Positions 18,224 through 27,378 of a DNA stretch of 64,000 nt are shown piece by piece (position 1 is the first letter of the stretch; each line of letters starts with the position of its first letter). The DNA is from G963422275 sp963422275. Lineage in GTDB: Bacteria; Pseudomonadota; Alphaproteobacteria; Rhodobacterales; Rhodobacteraceae. The stretch lies in NCBI GenBank assembly GCA_963422275.1, contig OY729418.1:1364001-1428000 (forward strand). The letters are read 5' to 3'. The position numbers and the translations under genes were made by a program. Under the pieces are notes generated by a model. It was given only the letters and a program-made list of their open reading frames with translations, was not told the DNA's origin and ran no database searches.

Positions 18224-19246
18224 CTAATTATTTGTTTTACCAACTCTACCAGTTTCTTCAATATCCACGGCAGAAGTTGCAGACCGACGTTTGGGAAACG
18301 CCGTCCCGATTTGAAACAAGCGCGCGGGATTGGCGCACACCATTCGCCGGATGTCTGCAGCACCAATTCCGCAGCTCGTCATCATCACGACGAATTCGCG
18401 AAGAGCTTCCACTGGCGGGGGAAGGACAAGCGCACCGCTGTCACTTGAGATTACGACATTCCGCGAGCCAACGCTTCGGATAACCGAAAGCGCAAGGTCA
18501 AAGCTGGCGCGCGGGAAGCAGTGCCGTTCGGTGTCAATCATCGTCTGCGGCACGGCGGTGGCATGACTGAACACGAAGAAGGAGTATTCAAGCATTGCAC
18601 CGGTTGCAACAATTGCCTTGGCCTCACACTCCGACAAATAGCCTGCAGGTGCCAGCATGTCCTTGCAGCCGCGTCGGGCAGCAGCTTCTGCCGTTCTCAC
18701 AGCCTCGGGACCGGACAGGTGACCGAGATTGAAAACTGCACCCGCGGAAACGCACAGATCTATTATTTCAGGAAGCGGGTCCGGAAGCTCTCCCCGCTCG
18801 GGAATTGAAAGGCAGTCCTCGATATAAGCTGAACTCCGGCCCTCCATCCGGGCAACAAAGGCGGTGTGGTGGCACGGCAACGATACAAATCTTGCTCCCC
18901 CGCCGCCGTATCCCATCTTCAGCGCTGTCTCGACCGTACGGGCTGAAAGGCCGCCAACATACGGTTCGAGAATGATTCCACCGAAAACCTCAACGCCAAG
19001 GTGTTCGAGTTCGCGATTGGCCAGCGCGGCCAGACCGGAAGTGTTCGAAAACACGTCCATCAGCCCAAGACCTTGAAGCCCCGCTTTGGCTGCGGCCCGA
19101 ACGGCATCGAGCAAGGTAATGCTGCGGAGGTTGATGTGGGGACAGCAATGCACATGACTGTCGACCGCTCCACGAAGGTGCTCCATTCCCGGGGGTGAAT
19201 CGGGGATGGCGAATCGCTCGGAGAGATGATCGGGTGAGTTGTCCAT
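18224..19246 (-). CDS. DUF6282 family protein (amidohydrolase-like)
   Basis: A 340-residue protein from ATG 19246, with AAGGAT upstream; an open frame continues to 19516 but that part lacks any domain. Near the N-terminus GAVDSHVHCCPHINLRSITL shows the HxH metal motif of amidohydrolase and PHP-like enzymes, and ISSDSGALVLPPPVEAL lies near the C-terminus, where a metal Asp would be expected. DUF6282 proteins are uncharacterised predicted hydrolases. As first gene of the operon it may open or deacylate the substrate before CoA transfer (inference). Confidence 0.82.
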   Translation of the reverse strand: MDNSPDHLSERFAIPDSPPGMEHLRGAVDSHVHCCPHINLRSITLLDAVRAAAKAGLQGLGLMDVFSNTSGLAALANRELEHLGVEVFGGIILEPYVGGLSARTVETALKMGYGGGGARFVSLPCHHTAFVARMEGRSSAYIEDCLSIPERGELPDPLPEIIDLCVSAGAVFNLGHLSGPEAVRTAEAAARRGCKDMLAPAGYLSECEAKAIVATGAMLEYSFFVFSHATAVPQTMIDTERHCFPRASFDLALSVIRSVGSRNVVISSDSGALVLPPPVEALREFVVMMTSCGIGAADIRRMVCANPARLFQIGTAFPKRRSATSAVDIEETGRVGKTNN

Positions 19247-19604
19247 TTCAAGATCCTTGTCCTGAATTTCCAGCCATGCAGTCGATGTATAACCACTAGC
19301 TTGCAATAGCCAAAAACCTTTGTGCGGAATTGAATGTCCGAGACTATTGTGAAAGCGGTCATTTTCTCTGCATCTCGCCTTCCAAAGCTGGTCGCGCGCT
19401 TGGCGGTTGTCGCCCGATGGCTGTGGCTCCTTCGGAATGGCGAACGTTAGCGGGACAGTTTGATCCGAACTGATTGACGGCAGCGAATGATCAACATTCA
19501 AACCCAAAAATGCCAAATCAAGTCTTGCCCTTTATTGTGCCTGACAGATATCATCGCTCTATCGCACCTCACGCAACCAGCCAGCCAATTTTTCGGCTCT
19601 CACT
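19247..19604. promoter_or_regulatory. divergent intergenic region between the catabolic and restriction operons
   Basis: The catabolic operon leaves to the left and the methyltransferase operon to the right, so promoters for both should lie here. An imperfect 19-bp palindrome, GACTATTGTGAAAGCGGTC (19342-19360), sits about 100 bp upstream of the DUF6282 start; a perfect version of the same pattern lies at 10869-10887. It could be an operator. No clear -35/-10 pair was found for either side, and no gene is present. Confidence 0.4.
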
Positions 19605-20519
19605 TTGCAAGAATCTTTGTCTCCAAAGTTATCCGCCGCCTGCAAATCCAGCCAAAACGAGGCCAATGACGGATTTGTTCGGCTCGAACGCGACGTCCGA
19701 TCAACCATTCGCTACGAAGATAACCTCAAATTCATGAGTGCTTTGCCGGACGAATCGATGAGCCTGATTGTGACGTCTCCGCCGTACAACATTGGTAAAG
19801 CATACGAAAAGTGCACGTCACGAGAAAAATACATCGAGGATCAGGCTGCCTGCATAGCTGAAGCCGTTAGGCTGCTGTCGCCGAAGGGATCAATCTGCTG
19901 GCAGGTAGGAAACCACGTCGACTCCGGAGAAATATTTCCGCTAGACATCCTGCTCTATCCGCTCTTCAGAAATCACGGACTGCAACTCCGCAACAGAATC
20001 GTCTGGACGTTTGGGCACGGCCTGCACTGCCAGAAACGTTTCTCGGGGAGGCACGAAACAATTCTCTGGTTCACCAAGTCTGAGGACTACACTTTCAATC
20101 TCGACCCTGTTCGAATTCCATCGAAATACCCCAACAAAAAGCACTTCAAGGGCCCGAATAAGGGCAAGCTATCGAGCAATCCTTTGGGGAAAAACCCTTC
20201 TGACGTTTGGGATATACCCAACGTCAAATCGAACCATGTCGAAAAGACAGCACATCCTTGCCAGTTCCCAGTCGGTCTGGTCGAGCGCCTAGTCCTGGCT
20301 CTAACTAATGAAGGTGAAAGCGTCCTTGATCCTTATCTCGGCACCGGTTCATCGGCGATAGCCGCGCTCAAGCATGACCGCCATGCCTATGGCTGCGATC
20401 TCGACAAGGGGTATATTGATATTGCTTGGAATCGTATTCACCAACTCCGTGCCGAGACTCTCAGAACGCGCCCGATGAACAAGCCCATCTATGACCCCAA
20501 TGCAAAGCAGTCCCCATGA
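19605..20519 (+). CDS. site-specific DNA methyltransferase (N4-cytosine/N6-adenine, beta-type order)
   Basis: Up to 304 residues. Motif IV TSPPYNIGKAYE comes first and the SAM-binding motif DPYLGTGSSAIAALKHDRHA comes near the C-terminus; this IV-before-I order marks beta-class amino-methyltransferases. FWT-type contacts include ICWQVGNHVDSGEIFPLD and KNPSDVWDIP. No ATG lies in frame before the catalytic part, so the start is probably TTG at 19605 or 19617. The stop overlaps the next start (ATGA). It should protect host DNA from the neighbouring endonuclease. Confidence 0.88.
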   Translation: MQESLSPKLSAACKSSQNEANDGFVRLERDVRSTIRYEDNLKFMSALPDESMSLIVTSPPYNIGKAYEKCTSREKYIEDQAACIAEAVRLLSPKGSICWQVGNHVDSGEIFPLDILLYPLFRNHGLQLRNRIVWTFGHGLHCQKRFSGRHETILWFTKSEDYTFNLDPVRIPSKYPNKKHFKGPNKGKLSSNPLGKNPSDVWDIPNVKSNHVEKTAHPCQFPVGLVERLVLALTNEGESVLDPYLGTGSSAIAALKHDRHAYGCDLDKGYIDIAWNRIHQLRAETLRTRPMNKPIYDPNAKQSP

Positions 20520-20980
20520 AACTCGCAAACACCTACGACGATCATCACAATGCGGGTGCTGAATGGAGCCAACGAGGACTCAAAGAATGGCTCGCCGATG
20601 TGTTTGAAGCACCCGCAGTGCCAATTGCTCCCCGTTGCACATCAGACATCCGACAGTATGTAGAAGCCAAGTTTTTGAATGAAGGATGGGCGCGAAACGT
20701 CAAGCTAAATCAGAATTATGGCATCAAAGTTTTTGCCGAAAAAAACGATCTCGCCTTTCAACTGCAAACAGGGAATATGAGCCGTGCGCCATATGACCTG
20801 CTCAAGCTACAGTATTTATTTCAAAGCCAGCGCATTGAAGCGGCCGCTCTGGCCTTGCCCACAAAGGCAGCTGCAAAAATCATCGGTGACAACGTTGCGA
20901 ATGCTGAGCGCATCATCAGCGAATTGCAACTCTTCGACCGCGTTATCACTGTTCCGATCCTTATCGTCGCTTTTGAGTAA
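20516..20980 (+). CDS. BglII/BstYI-like type II restriction endonuclease
   Basis: A 154-residue protein. The C-terminal half, NDLAFQLQTGN followed by APYDLLKLQYLFQSQRIEAA and ALPTK, strongly recalls the core of the BglII/BstYI endonuclease family (hydrophobic strand, ExQ-type motif, YDLxKxQ helix, then a strand ending PTK). The ExQ position reads QLQ, so the catalytic Glu may be changed. The N-terminal part is shorter than in BglII (223 residues). It overlaps the methyltransferase by 4 bp, as expected for a restriction-modification pair. Assignment is from motifs only. Confidence 0.62.
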   Translation: MKLANTYDDHHNAGAEWSQRGLKEWLADVFEAPAVPIAPRCTSDIRQYVEAKFLNEGWARNVKLNQNYGIKVFAEKNDLAFQLQTGNMSRAPYDLLKLQYLFQSQRIEAAALALPTKAAAKIIGDNVANAERIISELQLFDRVITVPILIVAFE

Positions 20981-20993
20981 GCAGGAGGACCCC

Positions 20994-22331
20994 ATGACCT
21001 ACACCGTTGCCGTAAAACCGCGCTTCGAACGTGAAGCCATGATCACGAAACGGGTTCATGCCTCGTCCGAGTTCGGCGAGACCATTTATGACTTTCGGAG
21101 TGATATATATAAGCCCAAAGTCATTTCCTTGCCGATAGACGTCCCGATCTACCGAATGGGAAACTGCCGGGCATTCAGCGCTCAGCAAACCGAAATTGCC
21201 AGGAAAGGTTTGAACAAAGACTTTTTCGCCAAGGGACAGGAACTCACAACGGCACAGCAGGTTCAACACGATATCCTAACCAAACTTTCAAAACAGGGCA
21301 CAGAGTCTGTCACTCCGATCATCTCTGTCTTGCAGGAAGATGGTCAACGTGAAGAGATATTAATTACAAGCACTGGCACTGTGGTGAACGGTAACCGCCG
21401 CCTGAGCGCGATGCGCGAACTGATGCGCCGGGAAGACGGCTCGGTCGATGATCGTTTTACCAATTTACGCTGTGCAGTCTTGCCGTCAGACGTGACCCGT
21501 GACGAGATTGATGATATCGAAGCCGATCTCCAGGCCCGACCACAGACAAAGCTCGACTATGACTGGATTGGCGATGCGTGGTTGGTCCGGCGGCAAGTCG
21601 CTAAGGGCAGATCAACAAAAGAAGTTTCCGATAGGCTGCGACGTAGCAAAGCGGAAATCGAGAATGTTCTGCAAGCACTGGACGAGGCAGATCTTTACTT
21701 GCGTGAGTGGCTGGAAAAGCCCAGTGAATATGATCGCGTTCAGGAAGGTCAGCAAATATTCGGCGACATCCCGAAGCTCATCGAAAAAAAAGCCCCTAAC
21801 CTGCAAAATGCCAGCCGGGCGATAGCTTGGTCCATCTATGAGAACCGTGACAAGATAGCCGGACGTGTTTATCGACTGAATCCCGCCTTTGGAAAACTGG
21901 CACCAAAAGTGCTGGAGATTCTTGAGAGGCAGCTTGAGGTCAAAACCGATAATGAGGACAGTGGCACTGAAGATGACTTTGCCATCGACATCCATACAAA
22001 CGATGAGACCAAAGACTACACTCCCATTATCGAAGCACTACGTGATGATGCAGAAAAAGATGAGAACATCGAAGTGCTAATCGATGCTTGCGAAACAGCG
22101 ATTGAGCTCGATAAGGGGCAAAAAAACGAACAGGTCGCACTAAAGGCACTCAGTCATGTCAATGCAAAAGTCATTGGAATCGATGTGAATACAGCGGGAG
22201 CGAAAACACTGCCCGCCATGCTGAAGCAGATCGAGGCTATAAGGGCCGTTCTGAACAAGATCGAGGCTGCGGTTGAAAAGCGGCAAAGGATTGAAGTGGC
22301 AGGTGATGCGGATGGGAAGCAAGGCCCGTGA
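20994..22331 (+). CDS. ParB-like domain protein of the restriction/helicase operon
   Basis: A 445-residue protein. ATG 20994 has AGGAGGA 8 bp upstream and is preferred over a longer frame that would overlap the endonuclease gene. Residues ~60-160 form a ParB/Srx-like domain with TGTVVNGNRRLSAMRELMRR, the NTP-binding/nuclease-like signature. A helix-turn-helix-like segment follows (KEVSDRLRRSKAEIENVLQA). The C-terminal ~150 residues are acidic and helical. Such proteins bind DNA and may use CTP or ATP. Its stop overlaps the helicase start, pointing to a joint complex. Confidence 0.8.
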   Translation: MTYTVAVKPRFEREAMITKRVHASSEFGETIYDFRSDIYKPKVISLPIDVPIYRMGNCRAFSAQQTEIARKGLNKDFFAKGQELTTAQQVQHDILTKLSKQGTESVTPIISVLQEDGQREEILITSTGTVVNGNRRLSAMRELMRREDGSVDDRFTNLRCAVLPSDVTRDEIDDIEADLQARPQTKLDYDWIGDAWLVRRQVAKGRSTKEVSDRLRRSKAEIENVLQALDEADLYLREWLEKPSEYDRVQEGQQIFGDIPKLIEKKAPNLQNASRAIAWSIYENRDKIAGRVYRLNPAFGKLAPKVLEILERQLEVKTDNEDSGTEDDFAIDIHTNDETKDYTPIIEALRDDAEKDENIEVLIDACETAIELDKGQKNEQVALKALSHVNAKVIGIDVNTAGAKTLPAMLKQIEAIRAVLNKIEAAVEKRQRIEVAGDADGKQGP

Positions 22332-24238
22332 GCGAGAAACCGACGACGGTCACCATAAGGTACACGGATGATCAGCGCGGCACCTTGTCGGTGCCGTCGG
22401 ATGCGTTGGAAACGGCCATTTGGGCACGCCTCAAGCTTGCCATCCGTTCCAAGAAGCTCGACCACCTAATTTCCGGTGGCGAGATCAATTTGTCTTGGTC
22501 AGATACACTTGGTGTTGTTCGCGAGCTTGGCAGCAAAGCGAGCCAGAGAAATCTGCATTTTCGATTTCAACCGGAAGGAACCGCGGCAGAGAAAATTTGC
22601 TCCTTTGCGGCGCAGCTCAAGAATACACGCTTGTTGCGAAGCCAAATCACGGAAACGCTTTCTCTCGATGAAATTGATGAGCGGTTGAAGACGGCCGGTT
22701 TCACCAAGCGTGAATTGAAGCAATTTCAGTTCCGAGATCTTTCGCATCTTTTGGCGCTGAGTAATGGCGCGAACTTTTCGGTTCCTGGTGCTGGAAAGAC
22801 AACAGTCACTTTTGCACTTCACATTCTGACACGAAAGCTGGATCAGCATTTTATCGTCGTAGCCCCCAAGGCGGCTTTCCAGACCTGGATCGATATTGTT
22901 GATGAATGCATGGAAGATGATGCGCCAGATAATGGTTCAGAGCCATTTACCTTACTAACGGGCCCCGAAGAAGAAACGCGTGTAGCCTTAAACTCTGGCG
23001 CCAAGCGCTTCATCATTTCCTACGACATGGTGATACGGCAGCAAGGTCTTCTAGCGTCGCATTTCGCGATCACGCCAACGCATCTTGTTCTGGATGAATC
23101 TCACCGCATGAAGGCTGGCTGGCAGTCCCAACGCGGCGCGTTCTTCCTACGCATCGCCGATAACCCCGTCCGTCGCGACATACTTACCGGAACACCGATA
23201 CCTCAGGCGGCTTCTGATATGGAGTCCCAGCTTGATTTCTTGTGGCCGGGGCACGGCTATGGCCTTGAAATATCACTTGGGAAATCTCCGCGCGATGTCC
23301 TCGGCAATCTTTATGTCCGCACAACCAAAGAGGAACTTGGCCTGCCAAAAGTAGAGCGTCACTTCATCGATGTGAGCATGGATTCGGGTCAGTTGATGCT
23401 TTATTCCATCGTTCGCAACGAATTTCTGCGCGTCCACTCCAAGCAGATTTCACATTGCATGGGCAATGCGCAGTTTCTGCGTGCCCGCCGCTCTGTGATG
23501 CGGCTATTGCAACTCTCGATAAATCCTTCGTTGGCCCTGAGTGCTATGGCCAATGATGCCATGACGGTCGATTCTGCGATTATTGACCTGGTCTTGGACG
23601 AGGGCCACTCGGCAAAAATGCGTGCGGTGATGGACCACGCCTATGATTTGGCAAAAAAGGGGCATAAATCTGTCATCTGGACAATCTTCACAGACACGAT
23701 CCATAGCTTTGCCTCTTCATTAGCTGACCTCAATCCAGTCTACATTCACGGCGGGGTTTCGTCGGGATCTGTCGATGATCCAGATAGCCGCGAAGGTCGA
23801 GTGCGGCGGTTTCACAAGGATAATGGATGCTTTGTTCTTGTGGCAAACCCGGCTGCCGCAGGAGAAGGCATTAGCCTTCATACCGTTTGCCATAATGCCA
23901 TTTACGCTGACCGAAGCTACGTCTCTACGCATTACCTGCAGTCGATTGACCGGATCCACCGCCTAGGGTTACCGCCGGACCAAGAAACGCACATCTATGT
24001 ATATCGCTCAAAAGCACCGCCAGTTATCGGCAGTGTCGATATGTCGGTGAGCCGCCGCTTAATCAAAAAAGTCCGCAACATGCAGATGTTGCTCGACGAT
24101 CCAGACTTGCATGAGATCGCATTCGATGAAGAAGAGGCCGCAGATCCAATCGACTACGATGTCGAGATCCAAGACATTATTGACCTCATCTCAGAACTGG
24201 AGGGTAGCGCAGCGGACGTTCCGTTAGAGGAAGCATGA
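22328..24238 (+). CDS. SNF2/DEAD-like helicase of the restriction-linked operon
   Basis: A 636-residue helicase. The N-terminal ~150 residues are unassigned. Motif I is ANFSVPGAGKTTVTFALHIL, motif II HLVLDESHRMKAG (DESH), motif III DILTGTPIPQAASDME, and the second RecA lobe has AGEGISLHTVCHNAIYADRS and QSIDRIHRLGLP. This is an SF2 double-stranded DNA translocase related to SNF2 enzymes. It starts within the ParB-like gene (4-bp overlap) and ends within the DUF3883 gene (4-bp overlap), so the three are tightly coupled. It probably scans or remodels unmodified DNA for the DUF3883 effector (inference). Confidence 0.88.
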   Translation: MSEKPTTVTIRYTDDQRGTLSVPSDALETAIWARLKLAIRSKKLDHLISGGEINLSWSDTLGVVRELGSKASQRNLHFRFQPEGTAAEKICSFAAQLKNTRLLRSQITETLSLDEIDERLKTAGFTKRELKQFQFRDLSHLLALSNGANFSVPGAGKTTVTFALHILTRKLDQHFIVVAPKAAFQTWIDIVDECMEDDAPDNGSEPFTLLTGPEEETRVALNSGAKRFIISYDMVIRQQGLLASHFAITPTHLVLDESHRMKAGWQSQRGAFFLRIADNPVRRDILTGTPIPQAASDMESQLDFLWPGHGYGLEISLGKSPRDVLGNLYVRTTKEELGLPKVERHFIDVSMDSGQLMLYSIVRNEFLRVHSKQISHCMGNAQFLRARRSVMRLLQLSINPSLALSAMANDAMTVDSAIIDLVLDEGHSAKMRAVMDHAYDLAKKGHKSVIWTIFTDTIHSFASSLADLNPVYIHGGVSSGSVDDPDSREGRVRRFHKDNGCFVLVANPAAAGEGISLHTVCHNAIYADRSYVSTHYLQSIDRIHRLGLPPDQETHIYVYRSKAPPVIGSVDMSVSRRLIKKVRNMQMLLDDPDLHEIAFDEEEAADPIDYDVEIQDIIDLISELEGSAADVPLEEA

Positions 24239-25062
24239 GGGCTGCGGTCTCTACCGAAAGGGTTTTTTCCCTGTCGTGCTTCGAAGGCCTGCGGCTGTAT
24301 AGAAAATATGCCGCTGATTATCCTGAACTTCCAGTGGCTAAATTGCTCTCGCTTATCGAAGAAGTGGAAGCAGAAGCGAACGTGCTGGACATGGAGGCTT
24401 CTGTTTATCTGTCCGCCTTGGTTGAAGCTGACTGTCCATTAGACGGGCACGACTTCTATCGGGCCTGCATAAAGGGCGCGCTCGCGAAGCATCGACCGAT
24501 CTGGGCGAAACTTATGCGTCAAGGCCGTTCTCGTTTTGTAAAAACCCTCGGTTCCAACGATCAGGATGTTTTTGCTGCCGCCGGACTCATGAAAGTTCCG
24601 GCAACATCGCATGTTGTCGAATGGTGGGATACGGTCTCAGGCTTTGCTCGTTTGAGCTCGGATCAAGAGAAGATGAAACAAGGCCGCATCGCCGAAATGC
24701 TAACTCTTGAACTTGAGCGGAAGCGTCTCAAAAAGATTGGTATCGAGAGGGATCCCGAATGGCCTGGTTTTGACAACAATTATGCGGGTTATGACGTACT
24801 TTCATACGATCATGGCCCTTCCGGTACGATCAACCAGTTGATCGAAGTGAAATCGACAACTGTTTCTCCGCTTCGTTTCATCATTACGCGGAACGAATGG
24901 AACAAGGCCGAGAAAGCCAGAGACAACTACATCTTTCATGTTTGGGACATGAAAAAAGATGAAAAACCGGTGCTCCACGAGCGTACCGTCGCCGATGTTG
25001 AACCGCACATTCCCACGGATAGCGGCAAGGGACACTGGATGAATGCTGAAATTCTGATTTGA
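24235..25062 (+). CDS. DUF3883 domain protein, putative PD-(D/E)XK-like nuclease
   Basis: A 275-residue protein whose C-terminal ~110 residues form a DUF3883 domain: NNYAGYDVLSYD, then QLIEVKSTT, and RNEWNKAEKARDNYIFHVWD. The D...ExK arrangement (Asp in GYDV, then EVK) resembles the active site of PD-(D/E)XK nucleases. The N-terminal half is helical and unassigned. It is the last gene of the five-gene operon and the likely DNA-cutting or effector subunit for the SNF2 helicase. The stop is at 25062; no clear terminator follows before IS1595-type sequence. Confidence 0.8.
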   Translation: MRAAVSTERVFSLSCFEGLRLYRKYAADYPELPVAKLLSLIEEVEAEANVLDMEASVYLSALVEADCPLDGHDFYRACIKGALAKHRPIWAKLMRQGRSRFVKTLGSNDQDVFAAAGLMKVPATSHVVEWWDTVSGFARLSSDQEKMKQGRIAEMLTLELERKRLKKIGIERDPEWPGFDNNYAGYDVLSYDHGPSGTINQLIEVKSTTVSPLRFIITRNEWNKAEKARDNYIFHVWDMKKDEKPVLHERTVADVEPHIPTDSGKGHWMNAEILI

Positions 25063-25099
25063 ATCAACTGCTTATGCACCTGGTTCCGGTTTGATCAAG

Positions 25100-25895
25100 A
25101 TGCGGCAGGGGTGAGGTTTGGCGCGCAGAGCCTGCAGGAACAGGGACAGGAATGCAGCATGGCGATTTCGGCGCCGGTTGAAGCGAAAGACGAACTCGTC
25201 GAGACAGGTCTGAAGGCACTTGGCGTGCAGCCCGTGGCAGACGCCCCGAGCCCAGCCCTTGAGGTTGCAGAGCGCGGTGTGGATCCAGGCGAGAATTTCA
25301 CGGGCGGGCCTGTCGCCGCCGACATGGGGCTGGTGACACTCCCGAGACGCTTGGCGTTGCAGGACGGGATCCTGGCCAGCCGCAGGCGGCCCGGCGCGTT
25401 GCCGTCGCCAAGTTCGACCGCTCCGGCGACAGGCATCTTGCCTTCAGGTGTCGCGCTACGGCAGGCTGGCCTCGTCAATCTCGACCAGACCGGACAGCGG
25501 GCCGTGCTCGGGGTTGACCATGGCGCGGCGAAGCTTGGCGGCGAGCATCCAGGCGCTGCGGCAGGACCCGATCCTGAGCCGCTTCTGCAACGGCAAGGCG
25601 GAGATGTCGTTGGAATGAGTGGCCATCAAATAGGCGGCCCAGAACCAAATCGTGAGCGGCAGCTTGGTTCGGTGCGGGAGTGTGCCGGCGGCGACCGAGG
25701 CTTGACGATGGCAACGGGCGCACTCGAAGCTGTGCGGCCTGGTCTTCAGTTGCCACCTGCGATCGTGGCTGCAGGCGGAACACTGGAAGCCGTTCGGCCA
25801 TCGGACGGCGACGAGCCGCCGGGTGCAGGCGTCGTCGTCGGGGAACCGGCGCTGGAAGGCGATGGCGTCGACTTCGCTCAAGACAGCTAGCCGGA
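25100..25895 (-). pseudogene. IS1595-family transposase, frameshifted
   Basis: The minus strand holds a full-length but broken IS1595-family transposase. From about 25890: EVDAIAFQRRFPDDDACTRR, a zinc ribbon FQCSACSHDRRWQLKTRPHS with ECARCHR, then SGLVEIDEASLP with the first catalytic acidic region. A stop and frame changes follow, with TPEGKMPVAGAVELGDG and GRLRLARIPSCNA continuing in another frame. The C-terminal third is scrambled. It lies just downstream of the DUF3883 gene and is a different subgroup from the remnants at 2950, 11220, 35723 and 48224. Confidence 0.75.
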
Positions 25896-26196
25896 TTGAG
25901 CTAGCCGCGGCTTGAGGGACAGAGTCTATCCCGACCTGCCCGATGAGGCGCATCGGGGCCTGAAACCGCGCCTTTGGCCGCCAAAACCGCCTCAGGAAGA
26001 TGCCACGGCCACCGATTGGCGACCGCCAGGCGCTCAACCAACTCCAGAAGGCGAAGTGCAGAGCAAAAGCAACGGTCTTTATAATGCCCCGCAGAGACTG
26101 GGCACCTTGTGCAACGTCAGCAGCGGGCTTGAAATCAAGATTCACAGTGCGGCGCGATTGCTTTAATTAACCACGAAGAACTGGCGGGAGGGAAGC
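25896..26196. other. gene-free stretch between the IS1595 relic and the CoA-transferase gene
   Basis: Probably the upstream flank of the IS1595-type element, followed by the leader of the CoA-transferase operon. A GGAGGGA ribosome-binding site lies just before the GTG at 26197. No gene or convincing promoter was seen. Confidence 0.4.
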
Positions 26197-27378
26197 GTGA
26201 ACAGCGAGGCAAATTTTTGTCCCCTAGAAGGCGTAAAAGTCGTGGAAGTGAGCCACATGATCTTCGGCCCTTCCTGCGGAATGTTTCTCGCATTTCTCGG
26301 GGCGGAAGTGATCAAGGTGGAGCCGGTAAATGGCGACAAGACGCGCCAGCTCACGGGAATGGGGGCGTCGTTTTTCCCCACTTTCAACAGGGGGAAGAAG
26401 TCGGTTGCCCTGAACCTTGAAACGAATGAGGGACAGTGCGCACTTGAAGCGTTGCTGGCGAATGCGGACGTTCTGGTCGAGAACTTCCGCGATGCCTCAC
26501 TCGGCAAAATGGGGCTTGAGCCGGACCGCCTGAGAGAGAAATTCCCGCGACTGGTTGTCGCGTCTTGCAAAGGGTTCCTCCGCGGTCCCTATGAAAACCG
26601 GCCCGCGCTGGACGAGGTTGTGCAGATGATGACGGGCCTGGCGTACATGACCGGCCCGACCGGAAGGCCCCTTCGCGTGGGATCTTCGGCCAACGACATA
26701 ATGGGCGGACTGTTTGGCGCGTTTGCGGTGTTGGCAGCGCTTCGGGAACGTGAAACGACGGGTTGCGGCAGGCTGGTGAGAATCGGCCTTTTCGAGAACA
26801 GCCTTCTTCTGGTGGCGCAGCACATGGTGCAATACGAGCTTCTGGGGACCGAACCGCCTCCGATGCCAGAGCGTTGCTTCTCTTGGCCAGTCTACGACAT
26901 TTTTCACACAGCCGACGGCAAGGACATGTTCATTGGCGCAGTGACCGACGGTCAGTGGCGAACCTTGTGCGAACTGATGGATTTGGCGGAGCTTCTCGAC
27001 GACCCCCGCCTTCAGAGCAAAATGGATCGTATTGAGTCAAGAAACTGGACTGTGCCCGTGTTCCAGAAAAGTGCCCTGACACGCTCCTCGGCTGAACTTT
27101 CGGCACTGTTTGAAGAGCACAACATTCCGTTTGCTCCTGTTGCCAAGCCAGCTGAAATGTATGTTGATCCCCAGGCAAACAGCGGGGGCGGCTTGCCGGA
27201 ATCCTGGCTTCCGGATGGGCGCAAGGTTCGGGCACCAGGAATGCCTGTCGAGATTGACGGAATGAGGATCGACGCGGGCTTGCCTGTCCCTTCGCTTGGC
27301 GAAGACACATCCGAGGAATTGGAAAAGCTTGGATTCGGAGGGAAATTCATAGCGGAGGCTTCGCAGAATGTCTGCTAG
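26197..27378 (+). CDS. CaiB/BaiF family III CoA-transferase
   Basis: A 393-residue family III CoA-transferase with a GTG start and a strong GGGAGGGA site upstream. It has EGVKVVEVSHMIFGPSCGMF, FLGAEVIKVEPVNGDKTRQL and the catalytic Asp in NRPALDEVVQMMTGLAYM. It overlaps the HMG-CoA-lyase-like gene by 11 bp. It would activate an organic acid to a CoA thioester that the lyase then cleaves, as in itaconate- or leucine-type routes (inference). Confidence 0.9.
   Translation: MNSEANFCPLEGVKVVEVSHMIFGPSCGMFLAFLGAEVIKVEPVNGDKTRQLTGMGASFFPTFNRGKKSVALNLETNEGQCALEALLANADVLVENFRDASLGKMGLEPDRLREKFPRLVVASCKGFLRGPYENRPALDEVVQMMTGLAYMTGPTGRPLRVGSSANDIMGGLFGAFAVLAALRERETTGCGRLVRIGLFENSLLLVAQHMVQYELLGTEPPPMPERCFSWPVYDIFHTADGKDMFIGAVTDGQWRTLCELMDLAELLDDPRLQSKMDRIESRNWTVPVFQKSALTRSSAELSALFEEHNIPFAPVAKPAEMYVDPQANSGGGLPESWLPDGRKVRAPGMPVEIDGMRIDAGLPVPSLGEDTSEELEKLGFGGKFIAEASQNVC

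Noticed and set aside
18224..19516. 430-codon frame as the DUF6282 gene
   Set aside because: The first 90 codons have no family similarity; ATG 19246 with AAGGAT upstream gives the normal 340-residue protein.
25111..25890. 259-codon plus-strand frame
   Set aside because: It is the mirror of the IS1595-type transposase on the minus strand; the composition (Gly/Pro/Ala-rich) and lack of a domain show a shadow frame.
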